A stretch of DNA of 64,000 nucleotides from Vogesella margarita (lineage in GTDB: Bacteria > Pseudomonadota > Gammaproteobacteria > Burkholderiales > Chromobacteriaceae), in assembly GCF_028548475.1 (NCBI RefSeq), contig NZ_JAQQLE010000013.1, positions 85,459-149,458 on the forward strand, given 5' to 3'. Below the pieces are notes generated by a model. It saw only the letters and a list, made by a program, of their open reading frames with translations. It searched no databases and was not told the DNA's origin. The position numbers and the translations under genes are program-made. This document shows, one piece after another, positions 56,455 to 63,918 of this stretch; position 1 is the first letter of the stretch, and every line of letters starts with the position of its first letter.

Positions 56455-57813
56455 TCAACACACCTGCCGCACGAAGTCGGCGAACGCCGCCACCAGCCTG
56501 TCCACATCGGCCTCGGTGGTATCCGGGCACACCAGGATCATGTTGTGGAAGGGCGTGATCAGCAGGCCGCGGTTGAGCAGGAACAGGTGCACGATGTGCT
56601 CCAGCTCGCTGTCCAGAATCTTGTCGGCCTCGCTGCCATTGACAGGAGGCGTGGCGGTGAACTGGAACTCGGTGCGTGCGCCGATCCGGGTCACGCACCA
56701 TGGCAGCTGCTGCTGTTCGATGACACGACGCAGCCCTGCGGCCAACCTTTCCGCCAGACCGAACATGTACTGGTAGGCACTGTCAGTCATCACTTCGGCC
56801 AGATTGGCACGCATCGCCGCCATCGCCAGCAGGTTGGCGGTGAGCGTGGTGCCGATGCCGCTATGCCCCGGGGGTGCCCGGCGTTTGGCATCCTCGGCAC
56901 GGCAGGCCACCTCGGCGCTGAAACCGTACACCGCACACGGCACGCCGCCGGCCACCGGCTTGCCAACCACGAACAGATCCGGCTGCAAACCATGGGCGCG
57001 GGTGTAACCGCCGGGGCCGCTGCTGATGGTGTGCGTTTCGTCGATCAGCAGCAGCGTGCCGTAGCGCTTGCACAATTCTTGCGCTGCCGGCCAGAAGCCC
57101 GGTTGCGGCAGCACCATGCCGATATTGGTCATCGCCGGCTCGGCCAGCAGGCAGGCCACCTCGCCGTCCTGCAGCGCCGCTTCCAGCGCGGCCAGATCGT
57201 TGAATTCCACGCTGCGGGTGTGCCGGGTGATGTCGTACACCTGCCCCAGCAGGCTGTCGCGGGTTTGCGGCTGGCCATCCACCAGATCGACAAACACGTC
57301 GTCCACCGTACCGTGGTAGCAGCCGTTGAAGATCAGCACCTGGCTGCGATGGGTGATCGCCCGCGCCCAGCGGATGGCAAAGCGGTTGGCGTCAGACGCC
57401 GACAGCGCGAACTGCCAGTACGGCAGACCGAAGCGGCGCGCCAGCTCCTGCGCCACCCACACGCCGTCCTCGCTTGGCAGCATGGCGGTGTAGCCGCGCT
57501 GCGCCTGACGGGCGATGGCCTCGGCCACCGGCTTGGGGCTGTGGCCGAACATGGCGCCGGTGTCGCCGAGGCAGAAGTCCACGTAGTCGTGGCCGTCCAC
57601 GTCGGTGAAGCGCGCGCCCTGCGCCGCCGCCACGTACAGCGAGAACGGCGTCGACCAGTCGTTCATCCAGTGCAGCGGCACGCCAAACAGCAGGTGGCCG
57701 GCGGCCTTGGCCGACAGCTCGCGCGAGCGCGGCATGCGCTTGATGAAGGCGTCGCGCTCGGCCTGATACAGCGCCTGCGCCTTGTCCCAGTTGATGCCGT
57801 GGCGGATGGTCAT
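56455..57813 (-). CDS. Class III aminotransferase (glutamate-1-semialdehyde aminomutase-like)
   Basis: This 452-residue PLP enzyme is closer to the GSA-aminomutase branch than to spuC. Motifs include YVDFCLGDTGAMFGHSPKPV, FALSASDANRFAIRWARAIT, FNGCYHGTVDDVFVDLVDG and LLLIDETHTISSGPGGYTRA, with VVGKPVAGGVPCAVYG holding the PLP lysine. It lies downstream of a second puuA-like gene in the same direction. The pair probably handles an amine or amino acid, but the substrate is unknown. Confidence 0.87.
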   Translation of the reverse strand: MTIRHGINWDKAQALYQAERDAFIKRMPRSRELSAKAAGHLLFGVPLHWMNDWSTPFSLYVAAAQGARFTDVDGHDYVDFCLGDTGAMFGHSPKPVAEAIARQAQRGYTAMLPSEDGVWVAQELARRFGLPYWQFALSASDANRFAIRWARAITHRSQVLIFNGCYHGTVDDVFVDLVDGQPQTRDSLLGQVYDITRHTRSVEFNDLAALEAALQDGEVACLLAEPAMTNIGMVLPQPGFWPAAQELCKRYGTLLLIDETHTISSGPGGYTRAHGLQPDLFVVGKPVAGGVPCAVYGFSAEVACRAEDAKRRAPPGHSGIGTTLTANLLAMAAMRANLAEVMTDSAYQYMFGLAERLAAGLRRVIEQQQLPWCVTRIGARTEFQFTATPPVNGSEADKILDSELEHIVHLFLLNRGLLITPFHNMILVCPDTTEADVDRLVAAFADFVRQVC

Positions 57814-57840
57814 GGGTATCTCCTTGATGTTCTGTATCGG

Positions 57841-57862
57841 CTGCGGCCAACGTTGGCCGCAG
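57841..57862. repeat. Perfect 22-bp palindrome of two fused DUS-like words
   Basis: The half CTGCGGCCAAC is followed at once by its exact reverse complement. It lies eight bases beyond the stop of the puuA-like gene and upstream of the aminotransferase gene, without a T run. Confidence 0.85.
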
Positions 57863-57869
57863 GCGGGGC

Positions 57870-59204
57870 TTAGACGTGCAGTTGCAGGTGCTCGCGCTCC
57901 CAGGCGGTGATGGCACGGTTGAAGGTCTCGAATTCCTTTTCCTTCACCGCGCAGAACGCCTGCACGAACTCCTCGCCCAGAATCGCCGCCAGCTCCGGGC
58001 AGTCCTGCATCAGCTCCACCGCGTCTTCCAGGCTGCGCGGCAGCTCGTAGTCCAGGTTGTAGGCACTGTCGTCCATCGGCGCGGACGGCTCGATCCTGTT
58101 CACCATGCCGAGGTAACCGCAGGCCAGCGTCGCCGCCATCGCCAGGTAGGGGTTCACGTCCACGCCGGGCACGCGGTTTTCCACCCGGCGCGCGGCCGGG
58201 CCGGACGGCGGAATGCGGATGCCGCAGGTGCGGTTGTCGTAGCCCCAGCGCACATTGATCGGCGCCGCGGTGTGGCGGCTCAGGCGCCGATAGCTGTTCA
58301 CGTACGGCGCGAACATCGGCATCGCCCGCGGCAGATAGCGTTGCATGCCGCCGATGTGGTGGAAGAACAGCTCGCTGGCGCTGCCGTCCGGCTGCGAGAA
58401 GATGTTGGCGCCGCTGTCATCCACGATGCTCTGGTGGATGTGCATCGCGCTGCCCGGCTCGCCTTCCATCGGCTTGGCCATGAAGGTGGCGAAGATATTG
58501 TGACGGTAGGCGGTTTCGCGCACCGCGCGCTTGAACAGGAACACCTGGTCGGCCAGCGCCATCGCGTCGCCGTGACTGAAGTTGATCTCCATCTGGCAGG
58601 CGCCGACCTCGTGGATCAGCGTTTCCACCTTCAGCTGCGCCGCCTCGCAGAATGCCGACAGCTCCTGGAAGAAGGGGTCGAAATCGTTGACCGCGTCGAT
58701 GGAGAACGACTGCCGCCCCACCTCGGAGCGGCCGGCGCGGCCGGAGGGCGGGCGCAGCGGCTCGTGCGGGTTGGTGTTCTGGCGGATCAGGTAGAACTCC
58801 ATCTCCGGCGCCACCACCGGGCGCCAGCCGCGGTCCTCGTACAGCTTCAGCACGCGGCGCAGCACCGCGCGCGGCGAGATGCCGACCGGCGTGCCGTCGA
58901 AATCCTCGCAGTCGTGGATCACCACCGCCACCGGCTCGATCGCCCATGGCACCAGGCGGATGGTCGACGGGTCCGGCCGGCACACCATGTCCGGGTCGTT
59001 GGCGCCGGCAAAGCGCTCGAACTCGGCGAATTCGCCGTTCACGGTGATGGTCAGCACCGCCTTGGACATCTTCATGCTGTCCTCGGCCAGAAACAGCCCC
59101 TTGGGCACGATCTTGCCGCGCGCCATGCCGGTCATGTCCGGTATCACGCACTCCACTTCGTGAATATTGTGCTCGCGTATAAACGCGGCCAGTTGCTCGT
59201 TCAT
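57870..59204 (-). CDS. Second glutamine synthetase family protein (gamma-glutamylpolyamine synthetase-like)
   Basis: This 444-residue protein is a paralogue of the puuA product at 33774, with the same blocks: VIPDMTGMARGKIVPKGLF, HEVGACQMEINFSHGD, KPMEGEPGSAMHIHQS and ENRVPGVDVNPYLAMAATLA. It probably ligates glutamate to a polyamine or other amine, but substrate may differ from the first copy. It is expressed leftward with the class III aminotransferase. Its upstream region carries twin palindromes shared with the divergent GntR gene. Confidence 0.87.
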   Translation of the reverse strand: MNEQLAAFIREHNIHEVECVIPDMTGMARGKIVPKGLFLAEDSMKMSKAVLTITVNGEFAEFERFAGANDPDMVCRPDPSTIRLVPWAIEPVAVVIHDCEDFDGTPVGISPRAVLRRVLKLYEDRGWRPVVAPEMEFYLIRQNTNPHEPLRPPSGRAGRSEVGRQSFSIDAVNDFDPFFQELSAFCEAAQLKVETLIHEVGACQMEINFSHGDAMALADQVFLFKRAVRETAYRHNIFATFMAKPMEGEPGSAMHIHQSIVDDSGANIFSQPDGSASELFFHHIGGMQRYLPRAMPMFAPYVNSYRRLSRHTAAPINVRWGYDNRTCGIRIPPSGPAARRVENRVPGVDVNPYLAMAATLACGYLGMVNRIEPSAPMDDSAYNLDYELPRSLEDAVELMQDCPELAAILGEEFVQAFCAVKEKEFETFNRAITAWEREHLQLHV

Positions 59205-59546
59205 CGTCGTTCTCCTGCGGACTGTCCCGGTTATTTATCGCCTGTCGCCCGCCGCTCTTGCCCGCCCTTCTTGCCAGACGGGAACCACTGCAAAACACAG
59301 GTCATGCCGTGCATCGTAAATTTGATCAAATACTCAAGTCAACATTTGATCAAATATTTCCGTCGTCCGTAAAAAAGACCGCACAATGGCGGCCAACCTC
59401 GCGCCACGATGGCAACGACAGGCGTCAGTCAACGCGCGGCGCACACCGGCAGCAGGCACCGTCCAGCCAGCCGCCGCACCCTGCCCGCGCCCAGACCATG
59501 GCCGGCTTCTGCTATGCTTGCCGCCAATTTGTCCTGACTACGCCCC
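59205..59546. promoter_or_regulatory. Divergent region with twin ATTTGATCAAAT operators
   Basis: Two identical 12-bp perfect palindromes ATTTGATCAAAT occur at 59320-59331 and 59344-59355, 24 bases apart. They lie in an AT-rich patch in this 342-base gap, 116-151 bases upstream of the puuA-like start. They are candidate operators of the divergently encoded GntR/FCD regulator. A partial repeat word lies at 59389. No gene was seen in the gap. Confidence 0.65.
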
Positions 59547-60200
59547 ATGAAAACCAGCACCGCCTCCACCCTGCAAGACGAGACCTACGACACGCTGCGC
59601 CACTGGCTGATGCTGGGGCGCTGGCTGCCGGGCGAGCGGCTGAAGATCCGCCAGCTGGCCGAGGAACTGGGCGTCAGCCAGATGCCGGTGCGCGCCGCGC
59701 TGCAAAGGTTGGCCGCAGAAAAGGCGCTGCTGAACATCCCCAACTGCGGCGTGCAGGTGCCGCAGCTGACCGAAACGCAGTTCGACGACATCCTGGAAAA
59801 CCGCATCCTGCTGGAAGGCGAAGCCGCCTTCCGCGGCGCGCAAAGGTTGGCCGCTACGGAGCGCGACGAGCTGCTGCGGCTGTGCCGCGCGATGGACGAC
59901 GCCATCGCCACGGACGACATCAAGGGCTATCTCGACGCCAACGAGCTGTTTCACCTGCAGCTGTACCGTGCCAGCGGCTCGCCGCTGCTGCTGTCGCTGA
60001 TCGAGACGGTTTGGCTGCACGTCGGCCCGATCTCCAACCAGCTGCATCAGGATCTGGCGGTATGGAAGACCATGAACGACGCCCACCACGCGCTGCTGGA
60101 CGCGCTGCAGGCCGGCGACGCCGGTGCGGTGCGCCGCGCCATCGAGCAGGATCTGCGCACCGCCGGCAGCTACCTGCGCCTCAGCTGCCGCCCCGGCTGA
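59547..60200 (+). CDS. GntR family transcriptional regulator (FCD domain)
   Basis: This 217-residue FadR-type regulator has an N-terminal winged helix (YDTLRHWLMLGRWLPGERLK, IRQLAEELGVSQMPVRAALQ) and a C-terminal all-helical FCD ligand domain. Metal-binding residues are suggested by ILENRILLEGEAAF, ANELFHLQLYRASG and NDAHHALLDALQAGD. It probably controls the divergent puuA-like/aminotransferase pair. Two forward repeat words lie inside the gene, encoding QRLAAEKA and AQRLAATER. It has no clear Shine-Dalgarno. Confidence 0.9.
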   Translation: MKTSTASTLQDETYDTLRHWLMLGRWLPGERLKIRQLAEELGVSQMPVRAALQRLAAEKALLNIPNCGVQVPQLTETQFDDILENRILLEGEAAFRGAQRLAATERDELLRLCRAMDDAIATDDIKGYLDANELFHLQLYRASGSPLLLSLIETVWLHVGPISNQLHQDLAVWKTMNDAHHALLDALQAGDAGAVRRAIEQDLRTAGSYLRLSCRPG

Positions 60201-60264
60201 GCACCCGTTTTGCCACGGCCGGCGGCGCCTGTTGCGCCAGATCAAACCGCCCGGTTACGTCTCC

Positions 60265-60294
60265 TTGTCGTTTGCGCCGGCGGTGCACTATACC
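60265..60294 (+). promoter_or_regulatory. Candidate promoter of hsp20
   Basis: TTGTCG and TATACC separated by 18 bases lie 58 bases upstream of the hsp20 start. A clear heat-shock sigma-32 site was not found. Confidence 0.35.
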
Positions 60295-60351
60295 AGGAGG
60301 TGAGCAGCCCGCACGGCCGCCCTAAACATCTGATTATCCAAGGAGAATACG

Positions 60352-60780
60352 ATGAGCCTGCTTCCTTCCCGCAGCACCCTGTTCGACGACCTGTTCCGCG
60401 ATTTCGGCGGCCACGGTTTCTTCATCAAGCCCCTGCACGGTGATGCGCTGCCGTCGCAGATCAAGCTTGACGTCAAGGAAACCGACGCTGGCTTCACCGT
60501 ACTGGCCGAGATGCCCGGCGTCTCCAAGGACGACATCCACGTCGAGATCGAGGGCGCCCAGCTCACCATCAAGGCTGAAGTGAAACAGTTCGACAAACAG
60601 AGCAAGGACGAGCAGAACCTGCGCAGCGAACGCTACTACGGCATGGTGTCGCGCAGCCTGCAGCTGCCGTCCGACCTGGACCGCGACGGCGCCACCGCCA
60701 AGTACGAAAACGGCGTACTGACGCTGACGCTGCCGAAAAAACACAGCAGCGGCAACGGCAAACGCCTGATCGTGGAATAA
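60352..60780 (+). CDS. Hsp20/alpha-crystallin family small heat shock protein
   Basis: This 142-residue ATP-independent chaperone has the alpha-crystallin domain from about residue 37 to 130 (IKLDVKETDAGFTVLAEMPG, VSKDDIHVEIEGAQLTIKAE) and the conserved ENGVLTLTLPK near the C-terminus. It binds unfolding proteins as a large oligomer. AAGGAG lies upstream of the ATG. It is monocistronic, with a terminator directly after it. Confidence 0.93.
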   Translation: MSLLPSRSTLFDDLFRDFGGHGFFIKPLHGDALPSQIKLDVKETDAGFTVLAEMPGVSKDDIHVEIEGAQLTIKAEVKQFDKQSKDEQNLRSERYYGMVSRSLQLPSDLDRDGATAKYENGVLTLTLPKKHSSGNGKRLIVE

Positions 60781-60798
60781 AACGCTGCTAGATGGCAC

Positions 60799-60832
60799 AA
60801 AGCCCGGTCCTGGCGGCCGGGCTTTTCTTTTT
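60799..60832 (+). terminator. Rho-independent terminator of hsp20
   Basis: AAAGCCCGG and CCGGGCTTT form a stem, followed by a T-rich tract. Confidence 0.85.
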
Positions 60833-61030
60833 GGTAACGGGTAAAAAGCGGCCAAGGTTGGCCGCAGGTTGTGGCTTGCTCGCCGGCCAATTGGCTCAGT
60901 GCGCGACGGAGGAACGAGCGGCGGGATTGGACCTACCAGCCTTCTGGAGAGAAGGTCGTCCGCTACCGACCTGGAGCGGGCGTACGAAATGTCGGACTGC
61001 TGCCGTTGGCGAAGCCGCTCAGGCTCCCCT
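60833..61030. other. Border region between core and accessory segment
   Basis: A forward repeat word (AAGGTTGGCCGCAG, 60854) is the last core-type landmark before the lower-GC gene at 61031. The remaining bases up to 61030 show no gene, RNA or attachment site that I recognise. Confidence 0.4.
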
Positions 61031-61861
61031 TTAGCCAGTCTTTCCCGACTGTTTGGCTGCGGGCTTCGCTGCCTTCTTTGCTTCCTGTTCTGTCTTTGCC
61101 TTCTCGGCCGCTTTCAGCTCCGCGAACTGGCGCACACCCTCGGCGATGTCCTTCGGGATGTGCACGTACTTGACCACCTCATCGATGATCTCGGGATGCA
61201 GGAAGAACGGCGAGTTGCCTGCTTCCCAGCCCGATCGCATCTTCACGCTCTTGCGTCGTGATGGACCGAAGAAAAGGTTGTTCCAGATCAGCGCTTCACG
61301 CGCTGGGTGATCCTTCTTTTCGACGATCATTTCGAGGATACCTCCCATGACGCACGTCCCCTTTTCGTGCTTCGCCTTCGCCCTATGAATGCGATCAAGC
61401 TCATGGGATAGCAAGTTCACCGTCTTGCCGTTTATGTCAACGATGTCGTAGTCCAACGGCTGACAGTACCTTCTCAGCTCCCAAACTGCGCGGTCGAGTC
61501 GAGCCATGTCGAATGGCTCAATGTTGTATGAGACCTCGTAGTACCGATACTTCGCTCCATAGTCTTCAAGCCCCTTGATGAATTTGACGGTATCAGCACT
61601 GAGTTCGATTTCGAACTTACCACGCTGCTTCAACCTCTCAATGCCAGGAAGTACGCTGTGTCCCAATCCTTTGGCATCCATTCGATTAAGTACAAGAATG
61701 CCTTTGACGTACTTCTCTAGACAGTGCAGGGCAGACCACAGGAACGGCTGAATCAGCCGCGCTCGGTAAGCCATTCTTGCCGTGATGTAGTCCTTGTCTG
61801 CGGTCTCACGGAAGCTTCTAATTGCGAAGTCATTTACTAGGATGTGCATCGGGTTAGGCAT
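61031..61861 (-). CDS. Hypothetical HEPN-like protein
   Basis: This protein is about 276 residues from ATG 61861; upstream in-frame starts at 61912 (ATG) and 61975 (GTG) would lengthen it. The segment RLIQPFLWSALHCLEKYVKG resembles HEPN-domain helices. Other features are SHELDRIHRAKAKHEKGTCV and a Lys/Ala-rich tail (LKAAEKAKTEQEAKKAAKPA). GC is visibly lower than in neighbours and no repeat word occurs in it. This suggests acquisition. Function is unknown; HEPN proteins often occur in stress, toxin or defence systems. Confidence 0.6.
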   Translation of the reverse strand: MPNPMHILVNDFAIRSFRETADKDYITARMAYRARLIQPFLWSALHCLEKYVKGILVLNRMDAKGLGHSVLPGIERLKQRGKFEIELSADTVKFIKGLEDYGAKYRYYEVSYNIEPFDMARLDRAVWELRRYCQPLDYDIVDINGKTVNLLSHELDRIHRAKAKHEKGTCVMGGILEMIVEKKDHPAREALIWNNLFFGPSRRKSVKMRSGWEAGNSPFFLHPEIIDEVVKYVHIPKDIAEGVRQFAELKAAEKAKTEQEAKKAAKPAAKQSGKTG

Positions 61862-61975
61862 GCCTGTTCTCAAAAGTTGTAGACCTTGATTGCATCGGTG
61901 GGCATTGAGCATATCAAAAGCCGCAATCAAGAAAGTTGTCTGCGCGGTCAAACACGACGTCACATCGTCATGCAC

Positions 61976-62231
61976 ATGGTGTCGCTACTCCTTGCGGCAT
62001 GACGTCAGAGCGTAACTGGATGCATCTCTTACGAAATCATGGGTTGCAACTCAGCTCGCATGACGTGATCACCACCTGCCTGCTTGTGGCCGATAGAAGC
62101 CATGCTAGCACATGGGCATGATCAGTAACTTTGTCAGAGCAGCCACCCTGCCTCGCCTTCCCCACAAGCCACAAGCTTGGCCACAAACCCTGCCCCCCTG
62201 CTTGCGGCCAACCTTTCCACATCCGCTGCGG
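61976..62231. other. Intergenic accessory stretch
   Basis: This 256-base gap holds direct repeats of GCATGACGT at 61997 and 62058 and a full reverse repeat word at 62202-62215. No gene was recognised. GC is mixed. Confidence 0.35.
62202..62215 (-). repeat. DUS-like word beside the lrp remnant
   Basis: TTGCGGCCAACCTT is the only full copy in the last 3 kb and lies just beyond the 3' end of the lrp/asnC remnant, so it probably belongs to the older core sequence. Confidence 0.75.
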
Positions 62232-62527
62232 CTACACCGGCAGACGACTACTAGCCTTCACCTTGCGCAGCGCCATGCTGGAGTGGGTGGACGCCACGCC
62301 CGGCATCTGGCGCAGCACGTCCCGACAAAATCGCTGTAGGCGTCCAGCGAGGTGGCGACCACCTGCATCAGGTAGTCGGCGTCGCCGGTGATCTTGTGAC
62401 AGGACAGCACCTGCGGCTGCGTGCGCATCGCCGCCTCGAACGCGTTCGGCCCGTTGCCGCCGTGCGCGCCGAAGCAGATCTGCACGAAGGCCAGCCCATC
62501 CAGCTCCAGCTTGCGGCGGTCGAGGTC
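62232..62527 (-). pseudogene. Lrp/AsnC family regulator remnant (5'-truncated, frameshifted)
   Basis: Reading leftward from about 62527, the frame gives LDRRKLELDGLAFVQI, then FEAAMRTQPQVLSCHKITGD, ADYLMQVVATSLDAYSDFV, a clear Lrp/AsnC ligand-binding (RAM) domain. At about 62324 one base is missing. In the shifted frame the domain continues RDVLRQMPGVASTHSSMALR, then KVKASSRLPV and a stop at 62232. The N-terminal helix-turn-helix is absent: the remnant abuts the stop of an HxlR-type gene. It is therefore a broken native regulator. Confidence 0.8.
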
Positions 62528-62969
62528 AGCTTTCGTCCGGCGTAACAATGCGCATGGGGCGAGTCCCTATCTTCGCCCCGGTGACTTCATCCACGGCCAC
62601 CGCTTTGATCTCTGTACCGGTCTCCGCGTCGAAGAAACGCGTCAGCTTGCCGCCGCCCCGGTATTGGCGCCCCCACGCGCCAATCATGAACAGTATCGGC
62701 AGGAAATCGCGGCCGGCAGCGGTCAGCAGATACTCCTCGCGCGGCGGATGCTCCGAGTAGCGCCGCTTCTCCAGCAATCCTTCCTCGGTCAGCGTCGCCA
62801 GTCGGCGCGTCAGCATTGTCGGTGCAATGCCCAGGCTTTTGCGGAATTGGTCAAAGCGGGTAAGGCCGGCATGGGCGTCCCTCAGGATCAATATGCTCCA
62901 GGAATCCCCGGCCACAGCCAGGCTGCGCGCGATCGGGCACGGGTTATCGCAACTATTTTCGTTGTCCAT
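62526..62969 (-). CDS. HxlR family helix-turn-helix transcriptional regulator
   Basis: This 147-residue winged-helix regulator has the HxlR pattern CPIARSLAVAGDSWSILILR, RFDQFRKSLGIAPTMLTRRL, ATLTEEGLLEKRRYSEHPPR and EYLLTAAGRDFLPIL. A Cys near the N-terminus (CDNPCP) may sense aldehydes or oxidants as in related proteins. It is divergent from the alpha/beta hydrolase and probably controls it. Its stop lies exactly at the lrp remnant junction. Confidence 0.88.
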   Translation of the reverse strand: MDNENSCDNPCPIARSLAVAGDSWSILILRDAHAGLTRFDQFRKSLGIAPTMLTRRLATLTEEGLLEKRRYSEHPPREEYLLTAAGRDFLPILFMIGAWGRQYRGGGKLTRFFDAETGTEIKAVAVDEVTGAKIGTRPMRIVTPDES

Positions 62970-63072
62970 ACTATTTTGATAGTGACTTTCCGGTAAACTG
63001 CCAGTATTGTTCGTATCAATCCAATACTAACACCTCGACGACAAGCAATCCACCGTCACGGAGATTTCATTG
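62970..63072. promoter_or_regulatory. Divergent operator region for the HxlR regulator and hydrolase
   Basis: ACTATTTTGATAGT (62970-62983) is a near-palindrome directly upstream of the HxlR start. AGTATTG (63003-63009) and CAATACT (63022-63028) form a second inverted repeat. They are likely regulator and promoter sites in this AT-rich 103-base gap. Confidence 0.55.
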
Positions 63073-63918
63073 ATGGACACCAACACCACAGGCATCACCC
63101 CGGGAGCCGAAGCATTCGCAGGCATTGGCGCAGTCACGGCGCCGCGCGCGACGGGCAATGTGAAATGGAAAGATGTACCCACCCGCACGATAGCCGTTGG
63201 CGGGGTGGCTTTCGCCTACCGGGCGCTCGGCCCGGATTCCGGTGTGCCGGTGATTTTCCTGCACCACCTGATGGCCGTGCTAGACGACTGGGACCCGCGG
63301 GTAATCGACGGCATTGCTGCACAGCGCCGGGTCATCGCCTTCGACAACCGCGGGGTCGGCGCTTCGGGGGGCTCAGTTCCGGACACCATCGAGGAGATGG
63401 GGCGCGACGCTATCGCCTTTATCCGCGCCATGGGCTTCAAGCAAGTCGATCTGCTCGGCTTTTCGCTGGGTGGCGGTGTCGCGCAAATGGTGGCGTTGCA
63501 GGCTCCCGAGCTCGTGCGCCGGATGGTGCTTGCCGGAACGGGGCCGCGGGGCGGTGGCGGCATCGAAGCGGTGACCAAAGTTGCGGCGCTTGCCTACATC
63601 AAGGCGGCGCTTACCTGGAGCGACGCAAGAAACTTCCTGTTCTTTCCACGCACGCTGGAAGGCAAGCGCGCGGCGAAAGATTACTTCGCCGCACTGAACG
63701 AGCGCACCCAGGGCCGTGACAAGCCTATTTCCCTGCAGGCCAGACGCGCCCAACTGAAGGCCATCAAGGCGGCAGGACTGAGTGCGCCGGACGACTTATC
63801 CGTTATCACGCAACCGGTTTTCATCGCCAACGGCGATAACGATCTCATGGTCTGTAAAACAGCGTGCAAAAGTGACCAGGGGGGGGTGCGGACAAAAACT
63901 TGGACTACTGGGAGGTAG
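63073..63918 (+). pseudogene. Alpha/beta hydrolase, 3' end cut by an insertion sequence
   Basis: The intact part encodes about 260 residues of an alpha/beta hydrolase: VPVIFLHHLMAVLDDWDPRV, the nucleophile elbow LLGFSLGGGVAQM, and the acid region VFIANGDNDLMV. After that (about 63852) the sequence changes to IS DNA, so the C-terminal catalytic histidine region is missing. The frame runs on to a stop at 63918. The ATG at 63073 is preceded by ACGGAGATTTC. It was probably regulated by the divergent HxlR protein. Confidence 0.82.

Noticed and set aside
60869..61261. A 130-codon plus-strand frame at the island border
   Set aside because: It overlaps the 3' end of the HEPN-like gene on the other strand and shows no coding-like pattern or ribosome site.
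61997..62066. Direct repeats GCATGACGT as attachment sites
   Set aside because: Only nine bases, 61 apart, with no integrase or tRNA nearby; chance is a sufficient explanation.
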